NCBI RefSeq assembly: GCF_024112395.2
Contig: NZ_CP078013.2
Location: forward strand, 1,798,001 to 1,862,000
Length of the DNA stretch: 64,000 bases
DNA from: Pseudomonas pergaminensis
GTDB taxonomy: Bacteria; Pseudomonadota; Gammaproteobacteria; Pseudomonadales; Pseudomonadaceae
Direction: 5' to 3'
In this document: one piece after another, positions 53,190 through 61,454 of the stretch
Position numbering within the stretch: position 1 is the stretch's first letter
Layout of the letters: each line of letters begins with the position of its first letter
Translations under genes and position numbers: made by a program
Notes under the pieces: generated by a model
What the model was told of the DNA's origin: nothing
The model's input: the letters and a program-made list of their open reading frames with translations, nothing else
The model's database searches: none

Positions 53190-53280
53190 TGTGGGAGCTG
53201 GGCTGCCTGCGATAGCATCGGCTCGGTGTACCTGATGCACCGAGTCGCTCGCATCGCAGGCAAGCCAGCTCCCACAAGTT
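53190..53280. repeat. REP-type palindromes
   Basis: CTGTGGGAGCTGGGCTGCCT and CTTGCCTGCGATGC-related complement (GCAGGCAAGCCAGCTCCCAC) flank a hairpin CTCGGTG...CACCGAG. It fills the space between the stops of punC and the convergent Tsx-like gene. Confidence 0.8.
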
Positions 53281-53296
53281 GATTGGGTTTCTTCAG

Positions 53297-54130
53297 TCAG
53301 AAGGTGATTTCCATATTCACCGTCGGCGTCGATGTGCGGCTACCTCGGCCGCCGTCCACGCCGAACTTGTTATGCCAGTACTCGTAACCCACCCCAAGGT
53401 ACAGGTTTGGCTTGGCGCTTTTGCCCGGTCGCACCGCCACCATCAGCGCGGTGCGCATCAGGGCCTCCGGCGCGGTGTCGCGGCCGTGGTAGTCCTCGCC
53501 TTTTTCCCCGACGTAATTGATAAAACCCTGGAATTTCGCCGCATGGTTGGCGATCTCGAACGGGCGCATCCACGTCAGGTTGAGCATGTAGGTGTCGTCG
53601 AAGGTGTGGTTCGACTCCTGCGCGCCGGGGATGCCAGTGTGGTTCCTTTCCTTGTAGTACATCAGGCTCAGGTCCAGCACGCCGACGGTGTTGAACTTCA
53701 AGGTCGGGCCGACCACCAGGGCGCGCTTCTTGGCTGAGGCGAAGTTGTTGTTGCGGTTGGCATCGAAGCCCAGGGTCAGCGCGTAATCCTTGATCAACCC
53801 GGTGCCCAGCGGCACGTCGAACACCCGCGATGCGTACAACTGGTGGCGGTACACCGCGTACACCTCGCTCCCGCCATGATCGGTGCCCTTGCGTGGGTCA
53901 CGGCTGTCGGACAGGAACACATCAAGGTTGAGAAAATTGCTGCCGTACCGGTAGCCACTGGCGTGGGTGAAGCTGTAAATGCGCTTGCTGAACTCGTCGG
54001 GGTTGTTCGGGTTGGTGAATTGCTGGCCGTAGCGAAATCCTACGCTGTTGTTCATCCATTCCACCGCAACGGCCTCCCCACCGCCGAGGAGGGTGAGTGC
54101 AACGGTCGCTCCCTGTAATGCCTTTTTCAT
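53297..54130 (-). CDS. Tsx-like nucleoside-specific outer-membrane channel (OmpK-type)
   Basis: 277 residues from MKKALQGATVALTLLGGGEA, with a signal ending near AVAVEW. The mature protein alternates hydrophobic residues in a beta-barrel pattern (NSVGFRYGQQFTNPNNPDEF, LNLDVFLSDSRDPR, DLSLMYYKERNHTG) and ends in phenylalanine after NMEITF, as outer-membrane porins do. Similarity is to the Tsx/OmpK group of nucleoside channels. It is divergent from the NCS2 purine permease with operator-like palindromes between them, so the pair likely moves purines across both membranes. Confidence 0.82.
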   Translation of the reverse strand: MKKALQGATVALTLLGGGEAVAVEWMNNSVGFRYGQQFTNPNNPDEFSKRIYSFTHASGYRYGSNFLNLDVFLSDSRDPRKGTDHGGSEVYAVYRHQLYASRVFDVPLGTGLIKDYALTLGFDANRNNNFASAKKRALVVGPTLKFNTVGVLDLSLMYYKERNHTGIPGAQESNHTFDDTYMLNLTWMRPFEIANHAAKFQGFINYVGEKGEDYHGRDTAPEALMRTALMVAVRPGKSAKPNLYLGVGYEYWHNKFGVDGGRGSRTSTPTVNMEITF

Positions 54131-54211
54131 TGTTCTGGGTCCTTTGGCGTTCTGGCTCATCACGGCCGGATTGTTTTTGTAACGCCGATGGAGGGTATCT
54201 TGTTCGATCGA

Positions 54212-54221
54212 TTGTATACAA
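54212..54221. promoter_or_regulatory. TTGTATACAA palindrome, likely operator
   Basis: Perfect 10-bp palindrome in the 158-bp interval between the Tsx-like gene and the purine permease; a degenerate second copy (TTGCATACAG) is at 54246-54255. GntR-type regulators often use TTGTATACAA-like sites. No GntR gene is in the window. Confidence 0.55.
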
Positions 54222-54288
54222 CTCTATGGACATGCAGTCCAAACATTGCATACAGTGGCCGCACAACAAAAACAGAGAACCCCTCACC

Positions 54289-55791
54289 ATGACTATCCCG
54301 AAGGCGTCACCGCAGCGGCCCGAAGATGAGAATCTCGGCGTCGCGGCCAACATGGCTTACGGCCTGCAACATGTGCTCACCATGTACGGCGGCATTGTCG
54401 CGGTACCGTTGATCGTCGGCCAGGCGGCCGGTTTGTCACCGGCGGATATCGGCCTGTTGATCGCCGCGTCGCTGTTTGCCGGTGGCCTGGCCACGCTGCT
54501 GCAGACCCTGGGCCTGCCGTTTTTTGGCTGTCAGTTGCCGCTGGTGCAGGGCGTATCGTTTGCCGGTGTAGCAACCATGGTGGCGATTGTCGGCAGTGAT
54601 GGCGCCGGTGGTGTGCCAGCGATTCTCGGGGCGGTGATGGCCGCGTCGTTTATCGGGCTGCTGATCACCCCGGTGTTTTCGCGGATCACCAAGTTTTTCC
54701 CGCCGCTGGTGACGGGTATTGTGATCACCACCATCGGCCTTACCCTGATGCCCGTTGCGGCGCGCTGGGCCATGGGCGGCAACAGCCGCGCCGCGGATTT
54801 CGGCAGCATGTCCAACATCGGCCTGGCGGCGTTGACCCTGGTGCTGGTGTTGCTGCTGAGCAAGATCGGCAGCGCGACGATTTCGCGCTTGTCGATCCTG
54901 CTGGCGATGGTGATCGGCACCGTGATCGCGGTGTTCCTTGGCATGGCCGACTTCTCCGGTGTGGCCCAGGGTCCGATGTTCGGTTTCCCCACACCCTTCC
55001 ATTTCGGCATGCCGACCTTCCATGTCGCCGCGATCATTTCCATGTGCATCGTGGTGATGGTGACCCTGGTCGAGACCTCGGCGGACATCCTGGCGGTGGG
55101 TGAAATCATCGACACCAAGGTCGACTCCAAGCGCCTGGGCAACGGCCTGCGCGCCGACATGTTGTCGAGTATGTTTGCGCCGATCTTCGGTTCGTTCACC
55201 CAAAGCGCGTTCGCCCAGAACGTCGGCCTAGTGGCGGTCACCGGGGTCAAGAGCCGCTTTGTAGTGGCCACGGGCGGGTTGTTCCTGGTGATTCTCGGGC
55301 TGTTGCCGTTCATGGGGCGCGTGATCGCGGCGGTGCCCACCTCAGTGCTGGGCGGTGCCGGGATTGTGCTGTTTGGCACCGTGGCGGCCAGTGGTATTCG
55401 CACCTTGTCCAAGGTCGATTACCGCAACAACATGAACCTGATCATCGTTGCCACTTCCATCGGTTTTGGCATGATCCCGATTGCCGCGCCAAGCTTCTAC
55501 GATCACTTCCCGAGCTGGTTTGCGACCATCTTCCACTCGGGGATCAGTTCGTCGGCGATCATGGCGATCCTGCTGAACCTGGCGTTCAACCATTTCACCG
55601 CCGGCAATTCGGACCAGCAATCGGTGTTTGTGGCGGGGACCGAGCGCAGCCTGTGCTTTCGTGATGTGTCGGAGCTGCGTGATGGGGATTACTTCAAGGG
55701 CGGCAAGTTGTTTGATGCCGAAGGGAGGGAGATCCCGCTGGTGGCGGATGTCCCGAGGAAAACAACCAAGCCTGAGACCTCCGAAGTCTAA
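54289..55791 (+). CDS. NCS2-family purine/xanthine permease
   Basis: 500 residues from MTIPKASPQRPEDENLGVAA; the much longer upstream frame crosses the palindromes and is rejected. About 12-14 membrane segments. The NCS2 (NAT) signature is present as QNVGLVAVTGVKSR, with the conserved ET region TLVETSADILAVGEI. It is a proton symporter for a nucleobase, most like XanP/UacT xanthine or uric acid carriers rather than UraA. A soluble C-terminal tail of about 40 residues follows the last helix. Confidence 0.9.
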   Translation: MTIPKASPQRPEDENLGVAANMAYGLQHVLTMYGGIVAVPLIVGQAAGLSPADIGLLIAASLFAGGLATLLQTLGLPFFGCQLPLVQGVSFAGVATMVAIVGSDGAGGVPAILGAVMAASFIGLLITPVFSRITKFFPPLVTGIVITTIGLTLMPVAARWAMGGNSRAADFGSMSNIGLAALTLVLVLLLSKIGSATISRLSILLAMVIGTVIAVFLGMADFSGVAQGPMFGFPTPFHFGMPTFHVAAIISMCIVVMVTLVETSADILAVGEIIDTKVDSKRLGNGLRADMLSSMFAPIFGSFTQSAFAQNVGLVAVTGVKSRFVVATGGLFLVILGLLPFMGRVIAAVPTSVLGGAGIVLFGTVAASGIRTLSKVDYRNNMNLIIVATSIGFGMIPIAAPSFYDHFPSWFATIFHSGISSSAIMAILLNLAFNHFTAGNSDQQSVFVAGTERSLCFRDVSELRDGDYFKGGKLFDAEGREIPLVADVPRKTTKPETSEV

Positions 55792-55799
55792 CGCTACCC

Positions 55800-55829
55800 C
55801 TGTAGGAGCCGGCAAGCCGGCTCCTACAC
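55800..55829. terminator. REP-like hairpin between convergent genes
   Basis: TGTAGGAGCCGG pairs with CCGGCTCCTACA around a CAAG loop, a perfect 12-bp stem. It lies between the permease stop and the convergent pip stop and could end transcripts from both sides, though without a T tract. Confidence 0.7.
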
Positions 55830-55835
55830 TGGGGG

Positions 55836-56768
55836 TCAGTTGGCCTTGCGTTCCTTGTAATGCACGGAACACACCTCATCCAGAAACTTCACCACGGTGC
55901 CCATGCACGCCTGGCGTTCTTCCACGTGGGGCATGTGGCTGGAGTCTTCAAACAGCGCCCAGCGCACATCCGCGATTTCATCCAGGAACGGCTTGACCAC
56001 CAAGGGCGTGGCCTCGTCGTGCCGGCCGGAGATCACCAGCGTCGGTACATTGATCGCCGACAGGCGCCCGGTGGATTTCCAGTCCTTCAAGCTGCCAATC
56101 ACATGGAATTCAGTCGGGCCGCTCATGGCGTGGTACACGGTTGGGTCTGAATCGACCTGGGCGAAGGTGCGCGCCACTTCTTCCGGCCACGGGATGACCC
56201 GGCACACGTGATGGTCATAGAACACCCGCGACGCGGCGAGGTATTCCGGGTCCTGATAGTTGCCGACGGCTTCGTGCTTGAGCAGGGTTTCATGCACGCC
56301 TTCGGGCAACAATTTGCGTAGGCGGTTGGCTTCGCTGACCCAGGTGCGCATGCACGTCGGCGAGTTGGCGGGGATAAAGGCACGCAGGCCCTTGGGTTGC
56401 AGGATCGCGTGTTCACTGCCGAGCATGCCGCCCCAGGATTGTCCGAGGATCGCGTAGTTATCGCTGATCTCCAGATGGTCCAGCAGGTTGTTGAGTTCTT
56501 CGAGGAACAGGCCCACGGTCCAGAAGGACGGGTCTTTGTCGGGCAGGTGGGTGGAGCGGCCGTTGCCCAACTGATCGTAGTGGATCACGGCATGGCCGCT
56601 GGCCGCGACGTCCTTGAACGCGTCGACATAATCATGGGTGCATCCGGGGCCACCGTGGATAACCACCAGGGGTGTGCGGCCGCTGGAGAGGTCACCGGTG
56701 ACGCGGTACCAGGTTTGGTAGGCGCCAAACGCCGCATACCCTTCGCGGATTTTTTCGATGAATTCCAT
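55836..56768 (-). CDS. pipA: Proline iminopeptidase-like alpha/beta hydrolase (PipA)
   Basis: 310 residues. The oxyanion motif is HGGPG (38-42), the nucleophile S111 in GQSWGG, the acid probably in [10 protein letters not shown] and the histidine in [10 protein letters not shown]. This is the proline iminopeptidase/amino-acid amidase group (no signal, cytoplasmic). It lies directly downstream of a PsoR/PipR-type LuxR gene, an arrangement known from plant-associated bacteria, where the LuxR solo activates pip. A lux-box-like dyad ends 61 bases before the start. In the PipR system the enzyme is thought to process the plant-derived signal. Confidence 0.88.
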   Translation of the reverse strand: MEFIEKIREGYAAFGAYQTWYRVTGDLSSGRTPLVVIHGGPGCTHDYVDAFKDVAASGHAVIHYDQLGNGRSTHLPDKDPSFWTVGLFLEELNNLLDHLEISDNYAILGQSWGGMLGSEHAILQPKGLRAFIPANSPTCMRTWVSEANRLRKLLPEGVHETLLKHEAVGNYQDPEYLAASRVFYDHHVCRVIPWPEEVARTFAQVDSDPTVYHAMSGPTEFHVIGSLKDWKSTGRLSAINVPTLVISGRHDEATPLVVKPFLDEIADVRWALFEDSSHMPHVEERQACMGTVVKFLDEVCSVHYKERKAN

Positions 56769-56828
56769 TTCGTACCCTGCTCTGAAAAAATGATCAGGGA
56801 CACGATAATGCGTAGGAGAAATTTAAGT

Positions 56829-56848
56829 AACTAGCAAAACAGCTAGGT
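56829..56848. promoter_or_regulatory. lux-box-like operator before pipA
   Basis: On the minus strand ACCTAGCTGTTTTGCTAGTT: ACCT-N12-AGTT, one base off a perfect ACCT-N12-AGGT dyad. It lies between the stop of the LuxR gene and the start of pipA. Flanks and half-sites (AACCTA, TGCTAG) match the second site at 57706. Confidence 0.72.
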
Positions 56849-56860
56849 TTTGCCCGGCGG

Positions 56861-57646
56861 TCAGTCGTCGAGCAAGCGGTAATGGGTGGCGCGCACCACC
56901 GCCTGGACGCGGTTCTTGGCCCCCAGCTTGTGCATCGCCGAAGCCAGGTGCAGGGTGACCACGGCCAGTGAGCGGCTCAATTGCGTGGCGATTTCGGCGG
57001 CGGTCAGGCCGTCGGCGGCCCATTTGAGGCACTCGCGTTCACGTTTGGTCAGGTGAATATGCGGGTAAGTGCGTAGCTCCTTGCTGAACAGCGGGTAGGC
57101 CGCTTCCTGCAAGGCGTGGGAAATCAGGCTGAAGTCCGACAAGGTCTGCTGCGCATCCTGCAACACACTGCGCGCCTTGCCGGTACGCAGGCCGGTCAGC
57201 GAGGCGAAGCCGCCGCGGGGCAGGTGGATCGGCACGCTGACGCCGCAGGTCAATTGCTGGTCGTGCAGGTAGGACGAAACCGGCGCATGGCAGGGATCGA
57301 TGATCTTTTGCAGGGGAGTATCGGCCTTGACGTCGTAGGACCATACGAACGGCGACACCGTGCTCAGGGCCAGATGTTGCACCGGGTCGATCTGGTAGAA
57401 CCCTTCGCTGCACCACAAGGTGTGCCAGTCGGGCGGGGTGTTGCGCAGTTCCAGCACCGAAGGAGTGATCAATGCACCATCCTGGTCGATCGGCACCGGG
57501 GTGTAGTCATACACCAGTGCATCGAAGCCCAATTGCTGGGCGAGGACAAAGGTGTTGTCCATCTGCTCGTCCAGGCTCCTGCCCGGCATCAGACGGTGAT
57601 TTAAGGCAGTCAGCTTGGCCAGCATCCGTTCTGCTCCCGAATTCAT
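56861..57646 (-). CDS. pipR: LuxR solo of the plant-responsive PsoR/PipR/OryR subfamily
   Basis: 261 residues from MNSGAERMLAKLTALNHRLM; a second ATG seven codons in has a better GGGAG site, so the start may be 57625. The N-terminal ligand-binding domain keeps W and DP (DWHTLWCSEGFYQIDPVQ), and counting back from DP places tryptophan at the position of Tyr61 of TraR, the Y61W change known in plant-signal LuxR solos. The C-terminal helix-turn-helix is LTKRERECLKWAADGLTAAE. There is no luxI gene in the window. It is flanked by two pip genes and a peptide ABC importer, as in the PipR system, which senses ethanolamine-derived plant compounds. Confidence 0.88.
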   Translation of the reverse strand: MNSGAERMLAKLTALNHRLMPGRSLDEQMDNTFVLAQQLGFDALVYDYTPVPIDQDGALITPSVLELRNTPPDWHTLWCSEGFYQIDPVQHLALSTVSPFVWSYDVKADTPLQKIIDPCHAPVSSYLHDQQLTCGVSVPIHLPRGGFASLTGLRTGKARSVLQDAQQTLSDFSLISHALQEAAYPLFSKELRTYPHIHLTKRERECLKWAADGLTAAEIATQLSRSLAVVTLHLASAMHKLGAKNRVQAVVRATHYRLLDD

Positions 57647-57705
57647 TTGAATCTCGACTTGCTGCAAGTAGAATGCCACGCCCCGGCGAAGGACTGCCAG
57701 GCCAA

Positions 57706-57725
57706 ACCTATAAGAAATGCTAGGT
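57706..57725. promoter_or_regulatory. lux-box-like operator before the second pip gene and ABC operon
   Basis: ACCTATAAGAAATGCTAGGT is a 20-bp element with perfect ACCT/AGGT ends, extended by one base pair on each side. It lies 83 bases before the hydrolase start and 59 bases before the divergent LuxR gene, so it may serve both. Confidence 0.8.
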
Positions 57726-57808
57726 TATGGACGCGCGGCATCCTCGGTAGTGTTGGCCTGATCGCGGCCCGCTACCTGCCAGGCCGACACTACACAAGGA
57801 ATGTATGC

Positions 57809-58696
57809 ATGTGGCGTGAAATTGCCCCCGACCAGCAGTACAACGTGCAAGTCGACGGCCATAACCTCGTGGTCTACAGCTTCGGCGAAGGCGATGAGGT
57901 GCTGCTGTGCCTCAACGGCGGGCCGGGCCTGCCGTGTGACTACTTGCGCGACGCCCATGGCTGGCTCAAAGACCATAACCTGCGAGTGGTTGCATTCGAC
58001 CAGCTTGGCACGGGTGCATCAGCCAGACCCACCGATATTTCCCTGTGGGAAATCCGCCGTTATGTCGAAGAAGTCGAAACCGTGCGCCAGGCCCTGGGCC
58101 TGGGCCGCGTGCATTTGCTTGGGCATTCCTGGGGCGGCTGGCTCGGCATCGAATACGCCATTCATTACCCCGACGCCCTGAAAAGCCTGATCCTCGAAAA
58201 CACCGTGGGCGACATTCCGCACCTGTCCCAGGAGCTGGAGCGCCTGCGTGGCGCCCTCGGCAGCGAAACCGTGGCCATGATGCAGCGCCACGAGGCCATG
58301 GGCACCCTCGACCACCCGCAATACCAGGCCGCGATCACCTTGCTCAACTACCGCCACGTGTGCCGCCTCGACGAATGGCCCGAGCCGGTCAAGCGGTCCC
58401 TGGGCGACTGGAACATGGGCCCCTACGAAACCATGCAGGGCCCCAACGAATTCCTCTACATCGGCAACCTCAAGGACTGGAACCGCATCCCCGAGATGGC
58501 CGAGTTCAAGATGCCGATCCTGATTACCACCGGCCAGCACGACGAACTCACGCCGGCCTGTGCCCTGCGCATGAAGCTCGCAGCCCGGCACGCCGAATTG
58601 CACGTATTCCCCAACAGCAGCCATATGCCGTTCTATGAAGAACCCCAGGCATATTTCCCGGTGCTGCTGGACTTTCTCGCTCGTCACCGAGGCTGA
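57809..58696 (+). CDS. Second proline iminopeptidase-like hydrolase
   Basis: 295 residues from MWREIAPDQQYNVQVDGHNL, with AAGGA eight bases upstream. The alpha/beta hydrolase core has NGGPG (36-40, Asn in place of the usual His), the nucleophile S107 in GHSWGG, the acid in TGQHDELTP and the histidine in NSSHMPFYEE. It is a paralogue of PipA, convergent in family but in a different transcription unit: the first gene of the ABC operon, 3 bp before the first permease gene. A role in hydrolysing an imported peptide or amide signal fits the context. Confidence 0.87.
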   Translation: MWREIAPDQQYNVQVDGHNLVVYSFGEGDEVLLCLNGGPGLPCDYLRDAHGWLKDHNLRVVAFDQLGTGASARPTDISLWEIRRYVEEVETVRQALGLGRVHLLGHSWGGWLGIEYAIHYPDALKSLILENTVGDIPHLSQELERLRGALGSETVAMMQRHEAMGTLDHPQYQAAITLLNYRHVCRLDEWPEPVKRSLGDWNMGPYETMQGPNEFLYIGNLKDWNRIPEMAEFKMPILITTGQHDELTPACALRMKLAARHAELHVFPNSSHMPFYEEPQAYFPVLLDFLARHRG

Positions 58697-58699
58697 CGG

Positions 58700-59647
58700 A
58701 TGAACCTGGCGCGCTACCGTTTTGTGCTGTCCCGGCCGCTGCAATTGCTGCCGGTGCTGTTTGGCATCAGCCTGATCACCTTTGTGCTGGTGCGCTCGAT
58801 TCCCGGCGACCCGGCGCGCGCGCTGCTGGGCTCGCGCAGCACGCCCGACGCCTTGCTGAAGATCCGCGCCCAGTACGGCCTCGACCAGCCGCTGTGGCTG
58901 CAATATTTCTACTTCCTGAAGAACCTGCTCAAGGGCGACCTCGGCCAATCGCTGCTGTACAAGGTCGACGCCCTCAAGTTGATTGTCACCCGCATCGAAC
59001 CCACGTTGGTCTTGGTGCTGGGCAGCGTGGTGCTGGCGCTGCTGATCGCGGTGCCGCTGGCGACGCTGGCCGCCCGCAACAAGGGCGGCTGGGCGGACAA
59101 CCTGATCCGCGTGTTTACCACGGTTGGCCTGGGCATGCCGGCGTTCTGGCTGGGCTTGATGCTGATCCTGTTGCTGAGCGTGCAGTGGGGCTTGTTTCCC
59201 GTGTCCGGTTACGGCCGCACCTGGCTGGACAAGGCGCATCACATGGTGCTGCCATGCCTGACGATTGCCCTGGCGTTGTCGGCGGTGCTGGTGCGCAACC
59301 TGCGGGCGAGCATGTTGATGGAGTTGCAGGCTGACCATGTCACCGCCGCTCGCGCTCGTGGGCTGTCAGAAGCGGCGGTGTTTCGTCGCCATGTGTTGCC
59401 CAACTCCCTGGTGCCGGCGGTCAACCTGCTGGCGGTGAATATTGGCTGGCTGATCAGCGGCACCGTGGTGATCGAAAGCCTGTTCGCCATTCCCGGCATC
59501 GGCCAGTTGCTGGTGCGCGGCATCTTCACCCGCGACTACATGGTGGTGCAGGGCGTGGCCATGGTGCTGGCGTGCGCGACGGTGGTGGTCAACTTCATCG
59601 CCGACGTGGTAACCGTGGCCCTCGACCCACGGGTGAAGATGCAATGA
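58700..59647 (+). CDS. Peptide ABC transporter permease (DppB/OppB type)
   Basis: 315 residues with about six membrane helices. The DppB-type N-terminus is LLPVLFGISLITFVLVRSIP followed by GDPARALLG, and the EAA loop is ARARGLSEAAVFRRHVLPNS. It forms half the inner-membrane channel of a peptide/nickel-type importer. It follows the hydrolase by 3 bp and overlaps the second permease by ATGA, so the operon is tightly coupled. Confidence 0.94.
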   Translation: MNLARYRFVLSRPLQLLPVLFGISLITFVLVRSIPGDPARALLGSRSTPDALLKIRAQYGLDQPLWLQYFYFLKNLLKGDLGQSLLYKVDALKLIVTRIEPTLVLVLGSVVLALLIAVPLATLAARNKGGWADNLIRVFTTVGLGMPAFWLGLMLILLLSVQWGLFPVSGYGRTWLDKAHHMVLPCLTIALALSAVLVRNLRASMLMELQADHVTAARARGLSEAAVFRRHVLPNSLVPAVNLLAVNIGWLISGTVVIESLFAIPGIGQLLVRGIFTRDYMVVQGVAMVLACATVVVNFIADVVTVALDPRVKMQ

Positions 59648-60501
59648 GCAGCCGCCCGTTGATTGCCCCGTGGCGCTTGCGCCTGCGTTTTGGTTTGCGC
59701 AATGGCCGGCTGACCGCTGCGTGGGGCCTGTTGATTCTGCTGGTGTGGCTGGCGCTAGCGCTGTTTGCGCCGTGGGTCGCGCCCTATGACCCGATCGCAC
59801 AGAACACTGATTTCAGTTTGCTCGGCCCCAGCCTTGCACATCCGTTTGGCACGGATAACTACGGCAGGGATATCCTTTCGAGGGTGATTTGGGGCGCGCG
59901 CATCGACCTGCAGTTGGCCATCATTGGGGTGATCTTCCCGTTCATGATTGGCACCTTCGTCGGTGCGGTCTCCGGCTACATCGGCGGGCGGTTTGACGGC
60001 GTCTGCATGCGCGTGATCGATGTGATCCTGGCCTTCCCGTTCCTGGTGCTGATGCTGGCGATCATGGCCATCCTCGGGCCGGGCCTGAAGAGCTTCTACA
60101 TCGCCATGGCACTGGTGGGCTGGGTGTCATATGCGCGGCTGATCCGCTCGCAGATCCTGGTGCTCAAGGAAAGCGACTTTGCCCTGGCCGCCAAGAGCCT
60201 GGGCTTTGGCCACGGGCGCATTCTGTTCCGGCATCTGCTGCCCAATGCGATGTTTGGTTCGATTGTGTTTTCCATGTCTGACGCCGTGCTGGTCCTGCTC
60301 AATGGCGCCGCCGTCAGCTACCTGGGCCTGGGCGTGCAACCGCCAACTGCTGAGTGGGGCACCATGGTCGCCGAGGGGCAAGCCTTTATCACTACGGCCT
60401 GGTGGATTTGCACCTTTCCGGGCTTGGCCATCGTGACCCTGGCCATGGGCTTCAGCCTGCTGGCCGATGGTGTGGCACAAGTGCTGGGGGATCGCTCATG
60501 A
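59644..60501 (+). CDS. Peptide ABC transporter permease (DppC/OppC type)
   Basis: 285 residues from MSSRPLIAPWRLRLRFGLRN. Features of DppC: an N-terminal helix (WGLLILLVWLALALFAPWV), HPFGTDNYGRDILSRVIWG before the channel domain, and the EAA loop AAKSLGFGHGRILFRHLLPN. It pairs with the DppB-like permease. The start overlaps the preceding stop (ATGA), and the stop overlaps the next ATPase start in the same way. Confidence 0.94.
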   Translation: MSSRPLIAPWRLRLRFGLRNGRLTAAWGLLILLVWLALALFAPWVAPYDPIAQNTDFSLLGPSLAHPFGTDNYGRDILSRVIWGARIDLQLAIIGVIFPFMIGTFVGAVSGYIGGRFDGVCMRVIDVILAFPFLVLMLAIMAILGPGLKSFYIAMALVGWVSYARLIRSQILVLKESDFALAAKSLGFGHGRILFRHLLPNAMFGSIVFSMSDAVLVLLNGAAVSYLGLGVQPPTAEWGTMVAEGQAFITTAWWICTFPGLAIVTLAMGFSLLADGVAQVLGDRS

Positions 60502-61454
60502 GCCTGTTGCAAGTGCGCGACCTCAGTGTGATCGCCAACAACACCGGGCGCGATGTGACCCTGGTGGACCGCGTGTCCTTCGACTTGGCCGAAGGCGAGA
60601 TCCTCGGCCTGGTGGGGGAAAGCGGCTCGGGCAAGACCATGGCCTGTCGCGGCTTGATGCGCCTGCTGCCATCGCCCAGCCTGCGCGTGCAAGGCGGTGC
60701 GGTGCGGCTGGCCGGCCAGGAGCTGCTGTCATTGGATGACGCCGGCATGCGTGCCGTGCGCGGTGGTCAGTTGGGCATGATCTTCCAGAACCCCAGCAGC
60801 CACCTCGACCCGTTGATGCGCATCGGCGAGCAGATTGCCGAGGGCATCCGACTGCATCAAGGTGCGTCGAAAAAAGACGCGCGCCTGCAGGCCATCGAGG
60901 TGCTGCGCCAAGTGGGCATCCCCGATCCCCAGGCGCGGGTCGACAACTACCCCCACGAGTTTTCGGGTGGCATGCGCCAGCGCGCGATGATCGCCGTCGC
61001 CCTCGGCTGCAACCCCAAAGTGCTGATCGCCGACGAACCGACCACGGCCCTGGATGTGACGGTGCAGGCGCAGATCCTGCGGTTGCTGCTGGACCTGCGT
61101 GATCAGCGCGGGCTGTCGATCATCATGATTACCCACGACCTCGGCGTGGTCGCGCAAACCTGCGATTCCATCGCCGTGATGTACGCCGGGCGCCTGTGCG
61201 AGCACGGCAGCAAATACGACCTGCTGGCTCGCCCGCAGCACCCGTACACTGCCGGGCTGATTGACTGCCAGCCTGCCCACAGCAGCGGCCATGCCTTGCT
61301 GCGCACCATTCCCGGTCAGCCGCCGTTGCTGGACGCGTTGCCCACTGGCTGCCGGTTCAACCCGCGCTGCCCGCAGGTCGGCACCTTGTGCACCGAGGTG
61401 CTGCCGGAAGGCGCGCGAGTCGCCTGTCATTACCCGTTGGGAGCGCAGCCATGA
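60498..61454 (+). CDS. Peptide ABC transporter ATPase (DppD/OppD type)
   Basis: 318 residues from [20 protein letters not shown]. Walker A is GESGSGKT (40-47), the ABC signature is [10 protein letters not shown], Walker B is [11 protein letters not shown], and the H-loop is MITHDLGVV. The C-terminal oligopeptide/dipeptide extension with cysteines ([19 protein letters not shown]) marks the Opp/Dpp group. It energises import with the DppF-like partner encoded next. The start overlaps the permease stop. Confidence 0.95.
   Translation: MSLLQVRDLSVIANNTGRDVTLVDRVSFDLAEGEILGLVGESGSGKTMACRGLMRLLPSPSLRVQGGAVRLAGQELLSLDDAGMRAVRGGQLGMIFQNPSSHLDPLMRIGEQIAEGIRLHQGASKKDARLQAIEVLRQVGIPDPQARVDNYPHEFSGGMRQRAMIAVALGCNPKVLIADEPTTALDVTVQAQILRLLLDLRDQRGLSIIMITHDLGVVAQTCDSIAVMYAGRLCEHGSKYDLLARPQHPYTAGLIDCQPAHSSGHALLRTIPGQPPLLDALPTGCRFNPRCPQVGTLCTEVLPEGARVACHYPLGAQP

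Noticed and set aside
47803..53280. CRISPR array
   Set aside because: The repeated elements after fabV, after the aminotransferase gene and after punC are solitary REP palindromes, not regularly spaced direct repeats with unique spacers; no cas genes.
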